Shown here one piece after another: positions 7,983 to 15,834 of a stretch of DNA of 64,000 nt. The stretch comes from Clostridium sp. GTDB lineage: Bacteria; Bacillota; Clostridia; Lachnospirales; Lachnospiraceae. The stretch is taken from assembly GCA_031275405.1 (NCBI GenBank), contig JAISOV010000018.1:1-64000 (forward strand). Reading direction: 5' to 3'. The position numbers were made by a program, and so were the translations under genes. Below the pieces are notes generated by a model. It saw only the letters and a list, made by a program, of their open reading frames with translations. It searched no databases and was not told the origin of the DNA. Positions within the stretch are counted from its first letter, which is position 1. Every line of letters starts with the position of its first letter.

Positions 7983-10469
7983 ATGAGGCTACTGAAAAAA
8001 AGACCCGTCATGAAGGAAAGATCCGGCGGCGGAACCCCGGATTTTCGCGCTTTGGAACGCGAGGCTCCGGCGCACGGCGCTTTGGATGTCTGCCCGGTAC
8101 CCGAGGCTGCGGCTCCGGCATATAGCACGCCGGATCGCGGCGCGCCGCGCCCGGCGCTTTGGCCCGTCCGGGTCGCAGTCGCGCTGGCGGCGCTGGCCTT
8201 GGCGGCCCCGCTGGCGGCTGCGGCACAGGACGGCGCAGCGGACACGAAGAAGTACACGGTGCGGCTGGCCTACTATGACAGCGTCCAGATCCGCTACATG
8301 CACCGGGAGGGTCTGGACAGCTGGTGGACCGGGGCGGGCGACATCCCGCTCGGTGGGGCGTACCTGGATTACGGCACGGGTCAGCAGGCCCTCAAATTGG
8401 CGCAGATCTACTGCGTGGACGCGCAGGTGCCTTTCCATTCCCAGGTGACGGGACTGGGCGGCGGCACCTCATGGCCGGGCGGCGTCACGACGGACGTCCT
8501 CGGGGACTACGTAGCGGCGGCGCCGGAAGCGCTGCCGGCTTTCCTGGCCGCCCACTGGGCGCAGCTGGACTATGTCCTGCGGCACGGCTATTCGGACGAC
8601 TATCTCGGCGGCGGCACGGCCAGCCTGACCGCCATGAACGCGGAGTTCGGCCCGTTAAGCGACTCTATCGGCTCGCTGGGTTCTTTCCCCAAGGACGTGG
8701 CGGTCATGGCGACCAAGGTAGCCGTCTGGCACTTCACCAACCCGGACGTCGCCGTCCTGAGCACGAGCTTCTTCGACGCCGGCAAAGGCGATAAGCTCAG
8801 CCCGGGCGGGATCAAGCACAGGCAGTTTGCCGCGCTGCTGAATGCGCTGATCACAAAGGCGGAAGCAGCCGCGACGACAGCTTCGGAGGAAGAGCATTCC
8901 CCGGCGGCGGTACCGCTTGCGATCGATACGACATCGGCAACGTCCGCGACCCTCAGCAACAGCCCGAAAGGCACGGTCTACGGGCCGTACCAAGTCAAAG
9001 TCACGGTTTCCTCCGGCGACAACGGCTATGCGCTCGACGGGAAAGTTCATCTGTCGATGAGCGACCTGTCGTCCGCGGGCGCGGGCAGCTTCGGATTTTA
9101 CTGCAATGCCGACTGCACCGAGCCGCTACCGGGCAATACCCCGGAATACGGTACAGGATACACCGGCCCGGGGATCGGTCAGGATACTAATTTTTACGTC
9201 CATGTGCCGGAAGGTTACACGGGCAAAGTCAGCGACTTTGAAATCATAGCTCTGGCGCGGGGTACCTACGCAAGCGGGGACGACCGGATGCCCGTCGTGC
9301 TGGTGCATCAGAAGGCGGACGGCACCCATGACTGGAACGCCGTGCAGGCATTCATCGGTCTGGCGCAGACTCCCCGCACCGCCTACGGAACCGCCCGGAC
9401 GGCGCTGCCCGCACCAGAGCCAGAGGCACCAGAGCCAGAGGAACCAGAAACAAAGACACCAAAAAACGGCCTGATCATCGTCGAGAAGAAGCCGCTAGAG
9501 GGCGGCATCTCGGACGGCACCTTCCTGTTCCGCCTAAGCAACAGCCACGGAAACCCAGTCGCGCTGACAGAGGAGCAGCTTAAGTTCTCTCAAAGTAATC
9601 AGGCCAACGTTCTGCTCCTTGAAGAAGGCCCCGGTATCTTTCGGCTGTCACCGGGAGCTAACGTGGAGATCTCGGATCTGCCCTTCGGCGGCTATACCGT
9701 CACGGAGCTGATCAGATCTTCCGCCGGGTTGACGGTCTCCTATTCCGTCTCGCAGGGGGATGCGGTTTCTGCGGACGCCGGCAGGAGCGCCGCCGTAACG
9801 CTCGCGGCTGGGAAGGCGAGGACTTCCGTCACCTTTACCAACAAAGCCGTAACCGTCCACCAGCTCCTGCTGAGAAAGACCGGCGGGGCGGACGGCAGCC
9901 AGCCGCTGGCGGGCGCGGTCTTTTCGCTGAGGGACGGCGGCGGCAAGGACTACGGCAGCCGGACGACGAACGCGAACGGCGACATCGAACCTTTCGATCT
10001 GCCGGCTCCGCCTCAAAATCACAATATGCCTATGACTATCACCTTATACCTGGAAGAAGTCTCCCCCCCCGCCGGCCACCGGGGGCTGTCGGCGCCCCTT
10101 ACCGTCACAGTCGACTCCAATGGCAAGGTCACTTTTGAGGAGGAGCTGCCCGCAGGGATCGCGGCGATGGAATTAGGAGGCACAGGCAGTATCACGCGCA
10201 CCACCGTCTTCGTTCCCAACACCTACCTTCCTTCGTCTCCGCAAGAGCCGGGGCAGCCTTCCCAGCCCGGCTCCGACGTTCCGCAGAACCCGGAGGCTCT
10301 TTCAGCTCTTTCGGCTCTTTCCGCTCTCTCCAGCCCCAAGACCGGGGAGCCGGGACTGCTCCGCGCGGGAGGCGCGGCGCTGCTGGCGGGAACCTTGGCC
10401 TACGCCGCCGGGCGCAGACGGCGGACACACAAGCGTACCGGCGCAAGGCATACCGGGCGCGGGGGATGA
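7983..10469 (+). CDS. Sortase-anchored surface protein with thioester-like and SpaA/Cna-B domains
   Basis: An 828-residue cell-wall protein. After about 60 Arg/Pro-rich residues comes a hydrophobic export segment (VAVALAALALAAPLAAAAQ). Residues about 90-260 resemble a TQXA/thioester adhesin domain, with the Cys in IYCVDAQ (144) and the closing strand TKVAVWHF (244), where family members have TQxA; here the Gln is Lys. A spacer rich in Pro/Glu follows (PEPEAPEPEEPE), then two Cna-B/SpaA-like beta domains (about 475-600 and 610-710, each with a TVTE- or YLEEV-type Glu). The tail has an SPKTG sorting motif (784), a hydrophobic stretch and Arg/Lys residues; SPKTG is the type recognised by class B-like sortases in Clostridioides difficile. 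GGGGAGGCGACAGTT precedes the ATG. No sortase gene is in the window. Confidence 0.85.
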   Translation: MRLLKKRPVMKERSGGGTPDFRALEREAPAHGALDVCPVPEAAAPAYSTPDRGAPRPALWPVRVAVALAALALAAPLAAAAQDGAADTKKYTVRLAYYDSVQIRYMHREGLDSWWTGAGDIPLGGAYLDYGTGQQALKLAQIYCVDAQVPFHSQVTGLGGGTSWPGGVTTDVLGDYVAAAPEALPAFLAAHWAQLDYVLRHGYSDDYLGGGTASLTAMNAEFGPLSDSIGSLGSFPKDVAVMATKVAVWHFTNPDVAVLSTSFFDAGKGDKLSPGGIKHRQFAALLNALITKAEAAATTASEEEHSPAAVPLAIDTTSATSATLSNSPKGTVYGPYQVKVTVSSGDNGYALDGKVHLSMSDLSSAGAGSFGFYCNADCTEPLPGNTPEYGTGYTGPGIGQDTNFYVHVPEGYTGKVSDFEIIALARGTYASGDDRMPVVLVHQKADGTHDWNAVQAFIGLAQTPRTAYGTARTALPAPEPEAPEPEEPETKTPKNGLIIVEKKPLEGGISDGTFLFRLSNSHGNPVALTEEQLKFSQSNQANVLLLEEGPGIFRLSPGANVEISDLPFGGYTVTELIRSSAGLTVSYSVSQGDAVSADAGRSAAVTLAAGKARTSVTFTNKAVTVHQLLLRKTGGADGSQPLAGAVFSLRDGGGKDYGSRTTNANGDIEPFDLPAPPQNHNMPMTITLYLEEVSPPAGHRGLSAPLTVTVDSNGKVTFEEELPAGIAAMELGGTGSITRTTVFVPNTYLPSSPQEPGQPSQPGSDVPQNPEALSALSALSALSSPKTGEPGLLRAGGAALLAGTLAYAAGRRRRTHKRTGARHTGRGG

Positions 10470-10667
10470 GATCCGCCCGGCCATAGCCCAACCTCCGCAC
10501 GGATCCGGCTTCCGGACACAGAGCGGCATTCCTCCGTCAGCCATCGATCCGGACAGGTTCCGCCTTCCACAGACGCGGCGGGAACCTTCCTATGTCAAGC
10601 GCTCCACAGACAGGCGCAGGCCCGGACTTCCGGAGCCGCGGCAGGAAAGGACAAGGATACAGCCCGT

Positions 10668-12530
10668 ATGAAGACCGTCGATCTGCACGTTCATTCCGTC
10701 TGTTCGGACGGCAGTCTGTCGCCCACGGAACTGGTAGACTATAGCATCCAAAAAGGCCTGGCGGCCTTTGCCCTCACCGACCATGACACCGTCGCCGGGC
10801 TGGATGAGGCTCTGGCCTACGCCGCCGGACTGCGCGGAAAGGGCGTCGCCGCCCCCGAAGTCATCCCGGGTATCGAGCTGTCCACGCAGTACGGGGACAG
10901 GAGAGGCCGTGCCCATGACCCGGTCTGCGGCGGAGGCCAGGCCGGCGCTGACAGCCATGCCCGCACCCATGACCCGCTCTGCGGCGGAGGCCAGGCCGAC
11001 GCTGACAGCCATGCCCGCACCCATGACCCCGCCCGCGGCGAAAGCCAGGCCGGCGCTGACAGCCATGCCCAGGCTTCCGCCGCCGTGAAAGACATCCACA
11101 TCCTTGGGCTGTTCCTGGATTACCGTTCCCCCGCTTTCCGGAAGCAGCTGGAAGAAGTCGCTCTTTCCCGAATCCAACGCAACCTCAAGATGTGCCGCCT
11201 GCTCCGGTCGGCAGGGCTGGACGTCGCTTATGAAAAGCTGACGGAAGCCTATCCGGACAGCGTGATCACCCGCGCCCACTACGCAAAATACATGCTGGGC
11301 CAAGGTTACATCCGCACGATCCGGGAAGCCTTTGAACGCTACATCGGCGAAGGCTGCCCCTGCTACGTTCCCCGGGAAAAGGTCACTTCCGCCCAGGCCA
11401 TCCGGATCATCCTGGAAGCGGACGGGATCCCCGTCCTTGCTCATCCTTTCCTCTACCATCTCACCGATCCCGAACTGGAGTCCATGGTCGGGCAGCTGGC
11501 GGAAGACGGGCTGCTCGGCATAGAAGCCGTCTACAGCTCCCATACCCCGGCGCAGGAACGCCAGATCCGCAGCCTTGCGGAAAGACAGTCCCTGCTTGTC
11601 AGCGGCGGCTCCGATTTCCACGGCGCCCTCAAGAAAGGACTGGATCTGGGCGTAGGCTACGGCGGGCTTGCCGTCGGGGAAAACGTCCTGGAAACGCTCC
11701 GCGCTTCCAAGCTGCACAGGATCCTGTTTACGGATCTGGACGGCACGTTATTAAAGGACGGCGGCGAAATCAGCCCAGCCCTGAAAGAAGCTCTTGACCG
11801 GATGACCCGGAAAGGCCATCATCTGGTGCTTGCCTCCGGCAGACCCCTCCACAGCATCCTGGAGATCCGTGAGAAGCTGGGGCTGACCTATCCCGGAATG
11901 CTGGTCGTCTCCTACAACGGCGCGCTGGTCTGGCACTGCGATACCAAAAAGAAACTGGTAGATCTGCGGCTCCGCGCCGAAGACATGCGTCACATCCTCG
12001 GAGAGGCCCGCAAGCAGGGCCTGCACATCCATGCCTATTCGGACGCGGAAACGATCTGCTCCAGCCGTTACAGCGACCGCGACGTGATCGACTACTATAG
12101 CAGCCGGATCCGCCTGCCTTTCCGCTTCGTGGAGGACATCCCCGCCGCCCTGCCCCAAGGCTCCCACAAGCTGCTTGCCGTCCATCTGACAGACCGCCGG
12201 CGTCTGGAGACGTTCCGGGCTTCCCTGCTGCCCTATTGCGAAGGGCGTATCCAGCTGCTTTTCTCCAGCGAACGTTTCCTGGAAATCCTCCCCGCCGCCG
12301 CCGGAAAAGGGCAGGCTCTGCAAGCGGTACGCCGCTTCCTGCGTATCCCGCCCTCCCACACTTACGCCGCCGGGGACGCCGAAAACGACATATCCATGCT
12401 GGACGCCGCCCATATAGGCATCGCCATGCAAAACGCCCCCGCCCCAGTCCGGGAACACGCCCGGCTGGTCACGGAAAAGGATCATAACCACGACGGGCTG
12501 CTGGAGGTCGTGGAGAAATATTTCCTGTAG
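10668..12530 (+). CDS. PHP-domain phosphoesterase fused to a Cof-type HAD hydrolase
   Basis: The 620-residue product joins two phosphatases. Residues 1-345 are a PHP domain of the YciV/TrpH type, with metal ligands in DLHVHSVCSDG, ALTDHDT, PGIELST, VLAHPFLY and SGGSDFHG. Relatives hydrolyse 3',5'-nucleotides or short RNA 5' ends. Residues about 350-620 are a Cof/HAD-IIB hydrolase (FTDLDGTLLKDG, ASGRP, AGDAENDISML), a family acting on sugar and cofactor phosphates. Three 18-residue tandem repeats (80-133) are inserted after the PGIELSTQYG metal site, in a loop of the PHP barrel. The ATG follows directly on an intergenic stretch with weak Shine-Dalgarno sequence (AGGACAAGG). Substrate unknown. 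Confidence 0.88.
   Translation: MKTVDLHVHSVCSDGSLSPTELVDYSIQKGLAAFALTDHDTVAGLDEALAYAAGLRGKGVAAPEVIPGIELSTQYGDRRGRAHDPVCGGGQAGADSHARTHDPLCGGGQADADSHARTHDPARGESQAGADSHAQASAAVKDIHILGLFLDYRSPAFRKQLEEVALSRIQRNLKMCRLLRSAGLDVAYEKLTEAYPDSVITRAHYAKYMLGQGYIRTIREAFERYIGEGCPCYVPREKVTSAQAIRIILEADGIPVLAHPFLYHLTDPELESMVGQLAEDGLLGIEAVYSSHTPAQERQIRSLAERQSLLVSGGSDFHGALKKGLDLGVGYGGLAVGENVLETLRASKLHRILFTDLDGTLLKDGGEISPALKEALDRMTRKGHHLVLASGRPLHSILEIREKLGLTYPGMLVVSYNGALVWHCDTKKKLVDLRLRAEDMRHILGEARKQGLHIHAYSDAETICSSRYSDRDVIDYYSSRIRLPFRFVEDIPAALPQGSHKLLAVHLTDRRRLETFRASLLPYCEGRIQLLFSSERFLEILPAAAGKGQALQAVRRFLRIPPSHTYAAGDAENDISMLDAAHIGIAMQNAPAPVREHARLVTEKDHNHDGLLEVVEKYFL
10905..11066 (+). repeat. 54-bp in-frame tandem repeat, 3 units, inside the PHP domain
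   Basis: Units encode GRAHDPVCGGGQAGADSH, ARTHDPLCGGGQADADSH and ARTHDPARGESQAGADSH. The array length is a multiple of three, so the frame is kept. Homologues normally go from the PGIELS metal site to the next strand (here IHILGLF) with a short loop. Confidence 0.85.
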
Positions 12531-12558
12531 CCGGAACCGTTTCACCCCACCCGGACAG

Positions 12559-12581
12559 CCGGAAAAGCGCTCTGTTTCCGG
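12559..12581 (+). terminator. Possible weak terminator hairpin after the PHP-HAD gene
   Basis: CCGGAAA and TTTCCGG flank a 9-base loop about 30 bases after the stop codon. There is no proper T-run, only TTCTCTG, so function is uncertain. Confidence 0.3.
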
Positions 12582-12671
12582 TTCTCTGCCGGCCTGTAAA
12601 GAAAGCCGGAAGTGATTTTGCAGACGGATCCGAAATTTTATCCAATAAGATTATTTTTTTTAGAAATATAC

Positions 12672-12700
12672 TTGACAGTCATAGTAATATGTGTTATATT
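12672..12700 (+). promoter_or_regulatory. Promoter of the padR-like operon
   Basis: Perfect -35 TTGACA, 17-base spacer and TATATT in a locally AT-rich stretch. The spacer/-10 area contains TAATATGTGTTATATT, an imperfect dyad that could bind the PadR product encoded downstream (inference from common PadR autoregulation). Confidence 0.75.
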
Positions 12701-12772
12701 GATTTTGGTCAGTTACAGGTATATGTTAGACGATCCTTCGTGTCAGTCCCTCATAGGTCTTTGACTTTCATA

Positions 12773-12857
12773 CGCAGGATACGCCAGCCCTACGCACCGA
12801 CCGACACAGGCGGCAGGATACGCCAGGCGGCCCTACATACCAGTCGGCACAGGCGGC
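12773..12857 (+). repeat. Direct repeat in the padR leader
   Basis: Two imperfect units of about 40 bp share GCAGGATACGCCAG, CCCTAC and ACACAGGCGGCAG-like blocks. They lie in the 180-base leader between promoter and padR start. No riboswitch class was recognised. Confidence 0.5.
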
Positions 12858-12882
12858 AGATAAGACCAGAAAGGAGCGGCGC

Positions 12883-13221
12883 ATGGAACCAAAACTGTCT
12901 TCGGATCTGCTTCGCGGGCATACGGAAACCATCGTGTTAGGCATACTTCTCCGGCAGGACCGGTACGGATTTGAGATCTACAACACGATCCTGGAACGCA
13001 CCGCCGAAAAGTACGAGCTGAAAGAAGCCACCCTGTATTCCAGTTACAAACGGCTCGAAAAGGACGGCTATATCACGTCCTACTGGGGCGACGAGACGCA
13101 GGGGGCCAGACGCAAGTATTACCGTATCACCGACAAGGGGCGCGACCTGTACCGCCAGAACAAGCTGGACTGGGAGTTCACCCAGGAAATCATCAACCAT
13201 TTATTAAAGGAGGACGCATGA
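12883..13221 (+). CDS. PadR-family transcriptional regulator
   Basis: A 112-residue winged-helix protein with the PadR signature ETIVLGILLRQDRYGFEIYN, the LKEATLYSSYKRLEKDGYI recognition region, and the wing GARRKYYRITDKGR. The C-terminal helix is short, as in PadR subfamily 2. AAAGGAGCGGCGC precedes the ATG. It overlaps the next gene by four bases (ATGATG). Such pairs of a PadR regulator and a permease-prefix membrane protein are common in Firmicutes; the regulator typically represses its own operon and responds to membrane or antibiotic stress. The ligand here is unknown. Confidence 0.92.
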   Translation: MEPKLSSDLLRGHTETIVLGILLRQDRYGFEIYNTILERTAEKYELKEATLYSSYKRLEKDGYITSYWGDETQGARRKYYRITDKGRDLYRQNKLDWEFTQEIINHLLKEDA

Positions 13222-14099
13222 TGGACACACGGAAACATATTGACGCTCTGTTCCTGGGCTATGAGGAAACGGCCGCGCTGGCGGATTTCAAGGAGGAACT
13301 CCGAAGCAACCTGGACGACCGGATCGCGAGCCTCTGCCGGAAAGGCCTGGACGAAAAGGCAGCCTTCCGGAAGGCCGCCGCCGAACTCGGCGACATCTCC
13401 GCGCTGGCGGATGAAATCAGCTTAAAAAAGAAACAGGAGGTATATTCGGAAATGTATATGAAAACAAGAAATTATATGGATACGAAACGGGTCGCCCTCT
13501 ATGTACTCTGCGGGGCAACACTCTGCTTCGGGGTGATCACCGCGCTGCTGACGCGTTTCCACACGCCGGAACCCTCCGCGCCGATGGGAGTCCTGCTGGT
13601 ATTCGGGGGGATCGCCGTCCTCGGCTTCGTGTTCCTCGGGCTGACGCAGGAAACGGCGGCACAGGAACGCATGTCGCCAAAACGGGCGTTCTGGTACGTC
13701 GCCGCAAGCGGCATACTCCTGTTCGGGCTGTTCGTATTCGGCGTCACCTATTTTTACAGCGAAAGGGGAATCGCGGACTCCGTCGCCACGCTCATCCCTT
13801 TCGCCCTGCCCGGCGCTGCCCTGGGCATCTTCCTGATCCTGACGGAAAAGGACCGGCGCAAGCCTTGGGTCAGGAAGCTTGCCGATGAACAGCTGAAACG
13901 CGAGATGGAGCGCTTCGCAAGCCCGGCGCAGGCGGAACGGTTCGGACTGATCAGCGGCGCGCTGTGGATCGCCGCCGTCACGGTATTCATCGTGCTGACC
14001 CTCCGGGTCGGGCTTCTTTATTCGTGGCTGGCGTTCGCCGGAGCGCTCGTGGCGCAGCTGCTCGTGCTGGCGCTGCTCTCCAAGGGGAGCCAAAGATGA
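13218..14099 (+). CDS. Membrane protein with N-terminal permease-prefix domain
   Basis: The 293-residue protein begins with a soluble helical domain (about 1-75: KEELRSNLDDRIASLC, FRKAAAELGDISALADEIS) typical of the DUF1700/permease-prefix family that accompanies PadR regulators. It is followed by about six transmembrane segments (VALYVLCGATLCFGVITALL onward), with a short basic end. It is translationally coupled to padR by a four-base overlap. Function is unproven for the family; the coupling suggests a membrane partner or target of PadR control. Confidence 0.8.
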   Translation: MMDTRKHIDALFLGYEETAALADFKEELRSNLDDRIASLCRKGLDEKAAFRKAAAELGDISALADEISLKKKQEVYSEMYMKTRNYMDTKRVALYVLCGATLCFGVITALLTRFHTPEPSAPMGVLLVFGGIAVLGFVFLGLTQETAAQERMSPKRAFWYVAASGILLFGLFVFGVTYFYSERGIADSVATLIPFALPGAALGIFLILTEKDRRKPWVRKLADEQLKREMERFASPAQAERFGLISGALWIAAVTVFIVLTLRVGLLYSWLAFAGALVAQLLVLALLSKGSQR

Positions 14100-14222
14100 T
14101 TCATCCCTGTATTGTATGAGCGGGCGGAACGCACCTCAATCCATTCCGTGAGAGAATGGTAAAATACACCTTTTGCATTTGCAAAGCATTTGCCGTATGA
14201 TAGTGTATCAAGAAGGGGTGCG

Positions 14223-14528
14223 ATGAAATTGGCAACCAAAACAATAACCGTTCGAGTGGACGAAGACACCAAGCAGCGAGCAGAGGTCATCTGAAAAGAT
14301 ATGGGCTTGAATGTCACAGGATGATTTAACGCTTGCCTGAAGGCCGTGGTACGAGAAAAGCGCGTGCCGTTTGCCTTAGTCAGCAGCGAATATGAGCTGG
14401 ATCAAATGATTAAGGTCAAACTGGAAGAATCGGAAGCCGTAGCAAACGATCCGACTGCCAAGCGTTACACGCATGAGGAGATTTTCACACCGCTAAGAAA
14501 GCAGTATGGCTATGAGTTGCAGGATTGA
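14223..14528 (+). pseudogene. RelB/DinJ-type antitoxin, two in-frame TGA codons
   Basis: From the ATG at 14223 (AAGGGG upstream) the frame reads KLATKTITVRVDEDTKQRAE, the ribbon-helix-helix start of RelB/DinJ antitoxins, then TGA, KDMGLNVTG, a second TGA, and CLKAVVREKRVPFAL to the end YGYELQD. The ORF caller sees only the last 60 codons. No RelE/YafQ toxin follows: the stop is directly against the three-hairpin repeat and a minus-strand gene. The module is therefore an orphaned, dead antitoxin. Confidence 0.8.
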
Positions 14529-14531
14529 GTA

Positions 14532-14626
14532 TATCACTTATCGGAAGCCGCGCAGCGGCCTCCGATAAAAGGCGCTGGTCCCGCGCCGCAATTGGATTAC
14601 AGGAAGCGGTCTTGCTTCCTGTAATA
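14532..14626 (+). repeat. Three-hairpin dispersed element R1, copy 1
   Basis: Hairpin 1 is TATCGGA-GCCGC with its complement (14539-14566), hairpin 2 is GGCGC...GCGCC (14571-14587), and hairpin 3 is ATTACAGGAAGC...GCTTCCTGTAAT (14596-14625). Copies with the same order and linkers (AAAAGGCGC, CGCCGCA) occur at 24905-25000 (inverted), 25787-25897 and 53508-53603. Copy 1 starts four bases after the relB stop. Its hairpin 3 encodes the last codons of the minus-strand methyltransferase. Confidence 0.8.
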
Positions 14627-15307
14627 GACATTCGTCTGGAAGCTGCGCAGCAGCTGTCCGTCCTTGCTTTCCCAGTCAAAAACGGCGTTCATCTCATCGA
14701 TAAAACCCGCGTATTCCGGCGAAGCCGGACGCGGCGAGCCGGAATGAGAGAGCATGAACGCCAGCCAGTCCTCACGGCTGTAATACCTGGGGTTGGGGAA
14801 TACGGCGCGTTCCATACCGCCGCCGAAAAAACGGCGGATGTTTTCCTCGCGGCGAATCACCTCCGCTTCATGAACCCTGTTGGCGCGGTCTAAATCGCGG
14901 TTATACAGGATGACGACCCGTCCGCCCGGACGCAGGATCCGTCCGCATTCCGCCCGGAACGCTTCCGGATCGAACCAGTGAAAAGCCTGGGCGCATAGAA
15001 CCGTATCCACGCTGCCCCGTTCCAGCGTGGTATGTTCCGCGCTTCCCTCCACGGCCCGCGCGTTCGGATAGGAAGCAAGCAGCCGAACAAGCTTCGTCCG
15101 CATATCGGCGTTCGGCTCGACGGCGTAGACCGTGCTGCCGCGTCTCGCGAGCAGCTCGGTCAGCTTCCCCGTCCCCGCCCCGATGTCGGCAAGCACCGCT
15201 CCCCGCGGCGCCAGTTCGTCATACAGGAAAGAAACCGCTTCGGCGGCATAACCCGGACGGGCTTTCGCGTAATTCTCCGCCAGTCCGGTAAATTTTTCCA
15301 AGTTCAT
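14597..15307 (-). CDS. Class I SAM-dependent methyltransferase
   Basis: A 236-residue enzyme of the methyltransferase-11 type: KFTGLAENYAKARPGY start, SAM-binding ADIGAGTGKLTELLA, acidic loop VYAVEPNADM, and the LCAQAFHWFDPEAF post-motif. The substrate is unknown. The ATG at 15307 begins exactly where homology begins. An earlier ATG at 15469 with a GGAG site is also in frame and would add 54 residues of VGAVGN/VGAVSN repeats. The last dozen residues (NVYYRKQDRFL) are encoded by hairpin 3 of repeat R1, so the native C-terminus has been replaced. It lies downstream of, and partly merged with, the MGMT gene. Confidence 0.88.
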   Translation of the reverse strand: MNLEKFTGLAENYAKARPGYAAEAVSFLYDELAPRGAVLADIGAGTGKLTELLARRGSTVYAVEPNADMRTKLVRLLASYPNARAVEGSAEHTTLERGSVDTVLCAQAFHWFDPEAFRAECGRILRPGGRVVILYNRDLDRANRVHEAEVIRREENIRRFFGGGMERAVFPNPRYYSREDWLAFMLSHSGSPRPASPEYAGFIDEMNAVFDWESKDGQLLRSFQTNVYYRKQDRFL

Positions 15308-15469
15308 ATTTCCCACGGCTCCCACATTTCCGACGGCTCCCACATTGCTCACGGCTCCCACATTGCTCACGGTTCCCACATTTCCGACGGCTCCCACATT
15401 GCTCACGGCTCCCACATTTCCCACGGCTCCCACATTTCCGACGGCTCCCACATTTCCCACAGTTCCCAT
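15308..15469 (-). repeat. 18-bp minisatellite, 9 units
   Basis: Nine consecutive 18-bp units fill the gap between two genes. Each ends CGGCTCCCAC (plus strand) and differs mainly in a variable block: TTCCCA, TTCCGA or TGCTCA. In one frame it encodes the tail of the MGMT protein (WEMWEPSEMWEPW...), and in another a possible N-terminal extension of the methyltransferase (VGAVGN). Every unit carries a GGGAG Shine-Dalgarno-like core on the minus strand. Confidence 0.9.
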
Positions 15470-15762
15470 TGATATTTCTCCATCTCTACGCGTCCGTCCT
15501 CGGTAAAACCCACGCCCTCGCCCTCCAGCAGGATCCTCTGGGTGTCCACGCCGCCGAACGCAAAGGCGCGACTACAGCAGCCGAGCCGGTTCACCACCCG
15601 ATGGCAGGGGATCGCGGCGGGGTCGGGGTTGACGTGCAGGGCATAGCCGACCACCCTTGCCCAGCGCGGATGGCCCGCAAGAACGGCGATCTGTCCGTAG
15701 GTCGCGACCTTGCCGCACGGAATCTGACGCACCACCTGGTAGACCTGTTCAAAAGCATTCAT
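15403..15762 (-). CDS. MGMT-type methylated-DNA cysteine methyltransferase domain protein
   Basis: A 119-residue protein consisting of the DNA-binding/catalytic half of O6-alkylguanine transferases: YQVVRQIPCGKVATYGQIA, GYALHVNPD, and the acceptor-Cys motif IPCHRVV. Because PCHR is intact it may be active, unlike Atl proteins where the Cys is Trp. The lone-domain size (about 100 residues) is usual. The natural end (VEMEKYQW) runs into the 18-bp minisatellite, adding about 20 Trp/Glu/Pro-rich residues before a TGA inside unit 6. The gene overlaps the possible long form of the methyltransferase. Confidence 0.88.
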   Translation of the reverse strand: MNAFEQVYQVVRQIPCGKVATYGQIAVLAGHPRWARVVGYALHVNPDPAAIPCHRVVNRLGCCSRAFAFGGVDTQRILLEGEGVGFTEDGRVEMEKYQWELWEMWEPSEMWEPWEMWEP

Positions 15763-15834
15763 CGCCCCGCCTTTCCGGACGCAAAGATCCCCTTCCTACT
15801 CGGCAAGGGCAGCCGCGCAGTCACAGTTTCCGTC

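Noticed and set aside
10590-11717. 375-residue minus-strand ORF with Ala/Gly repeats
   Set aside because: It is the complement of the PHP gene and its tandem repeats; no promoter or ribosome site.
15308-15469. Possible CRISPR-like or recombinase-site array
   Set aside because: The 18-bp units have no spacers, and the variable blocks take only three sequences; a minisatellite explains it.
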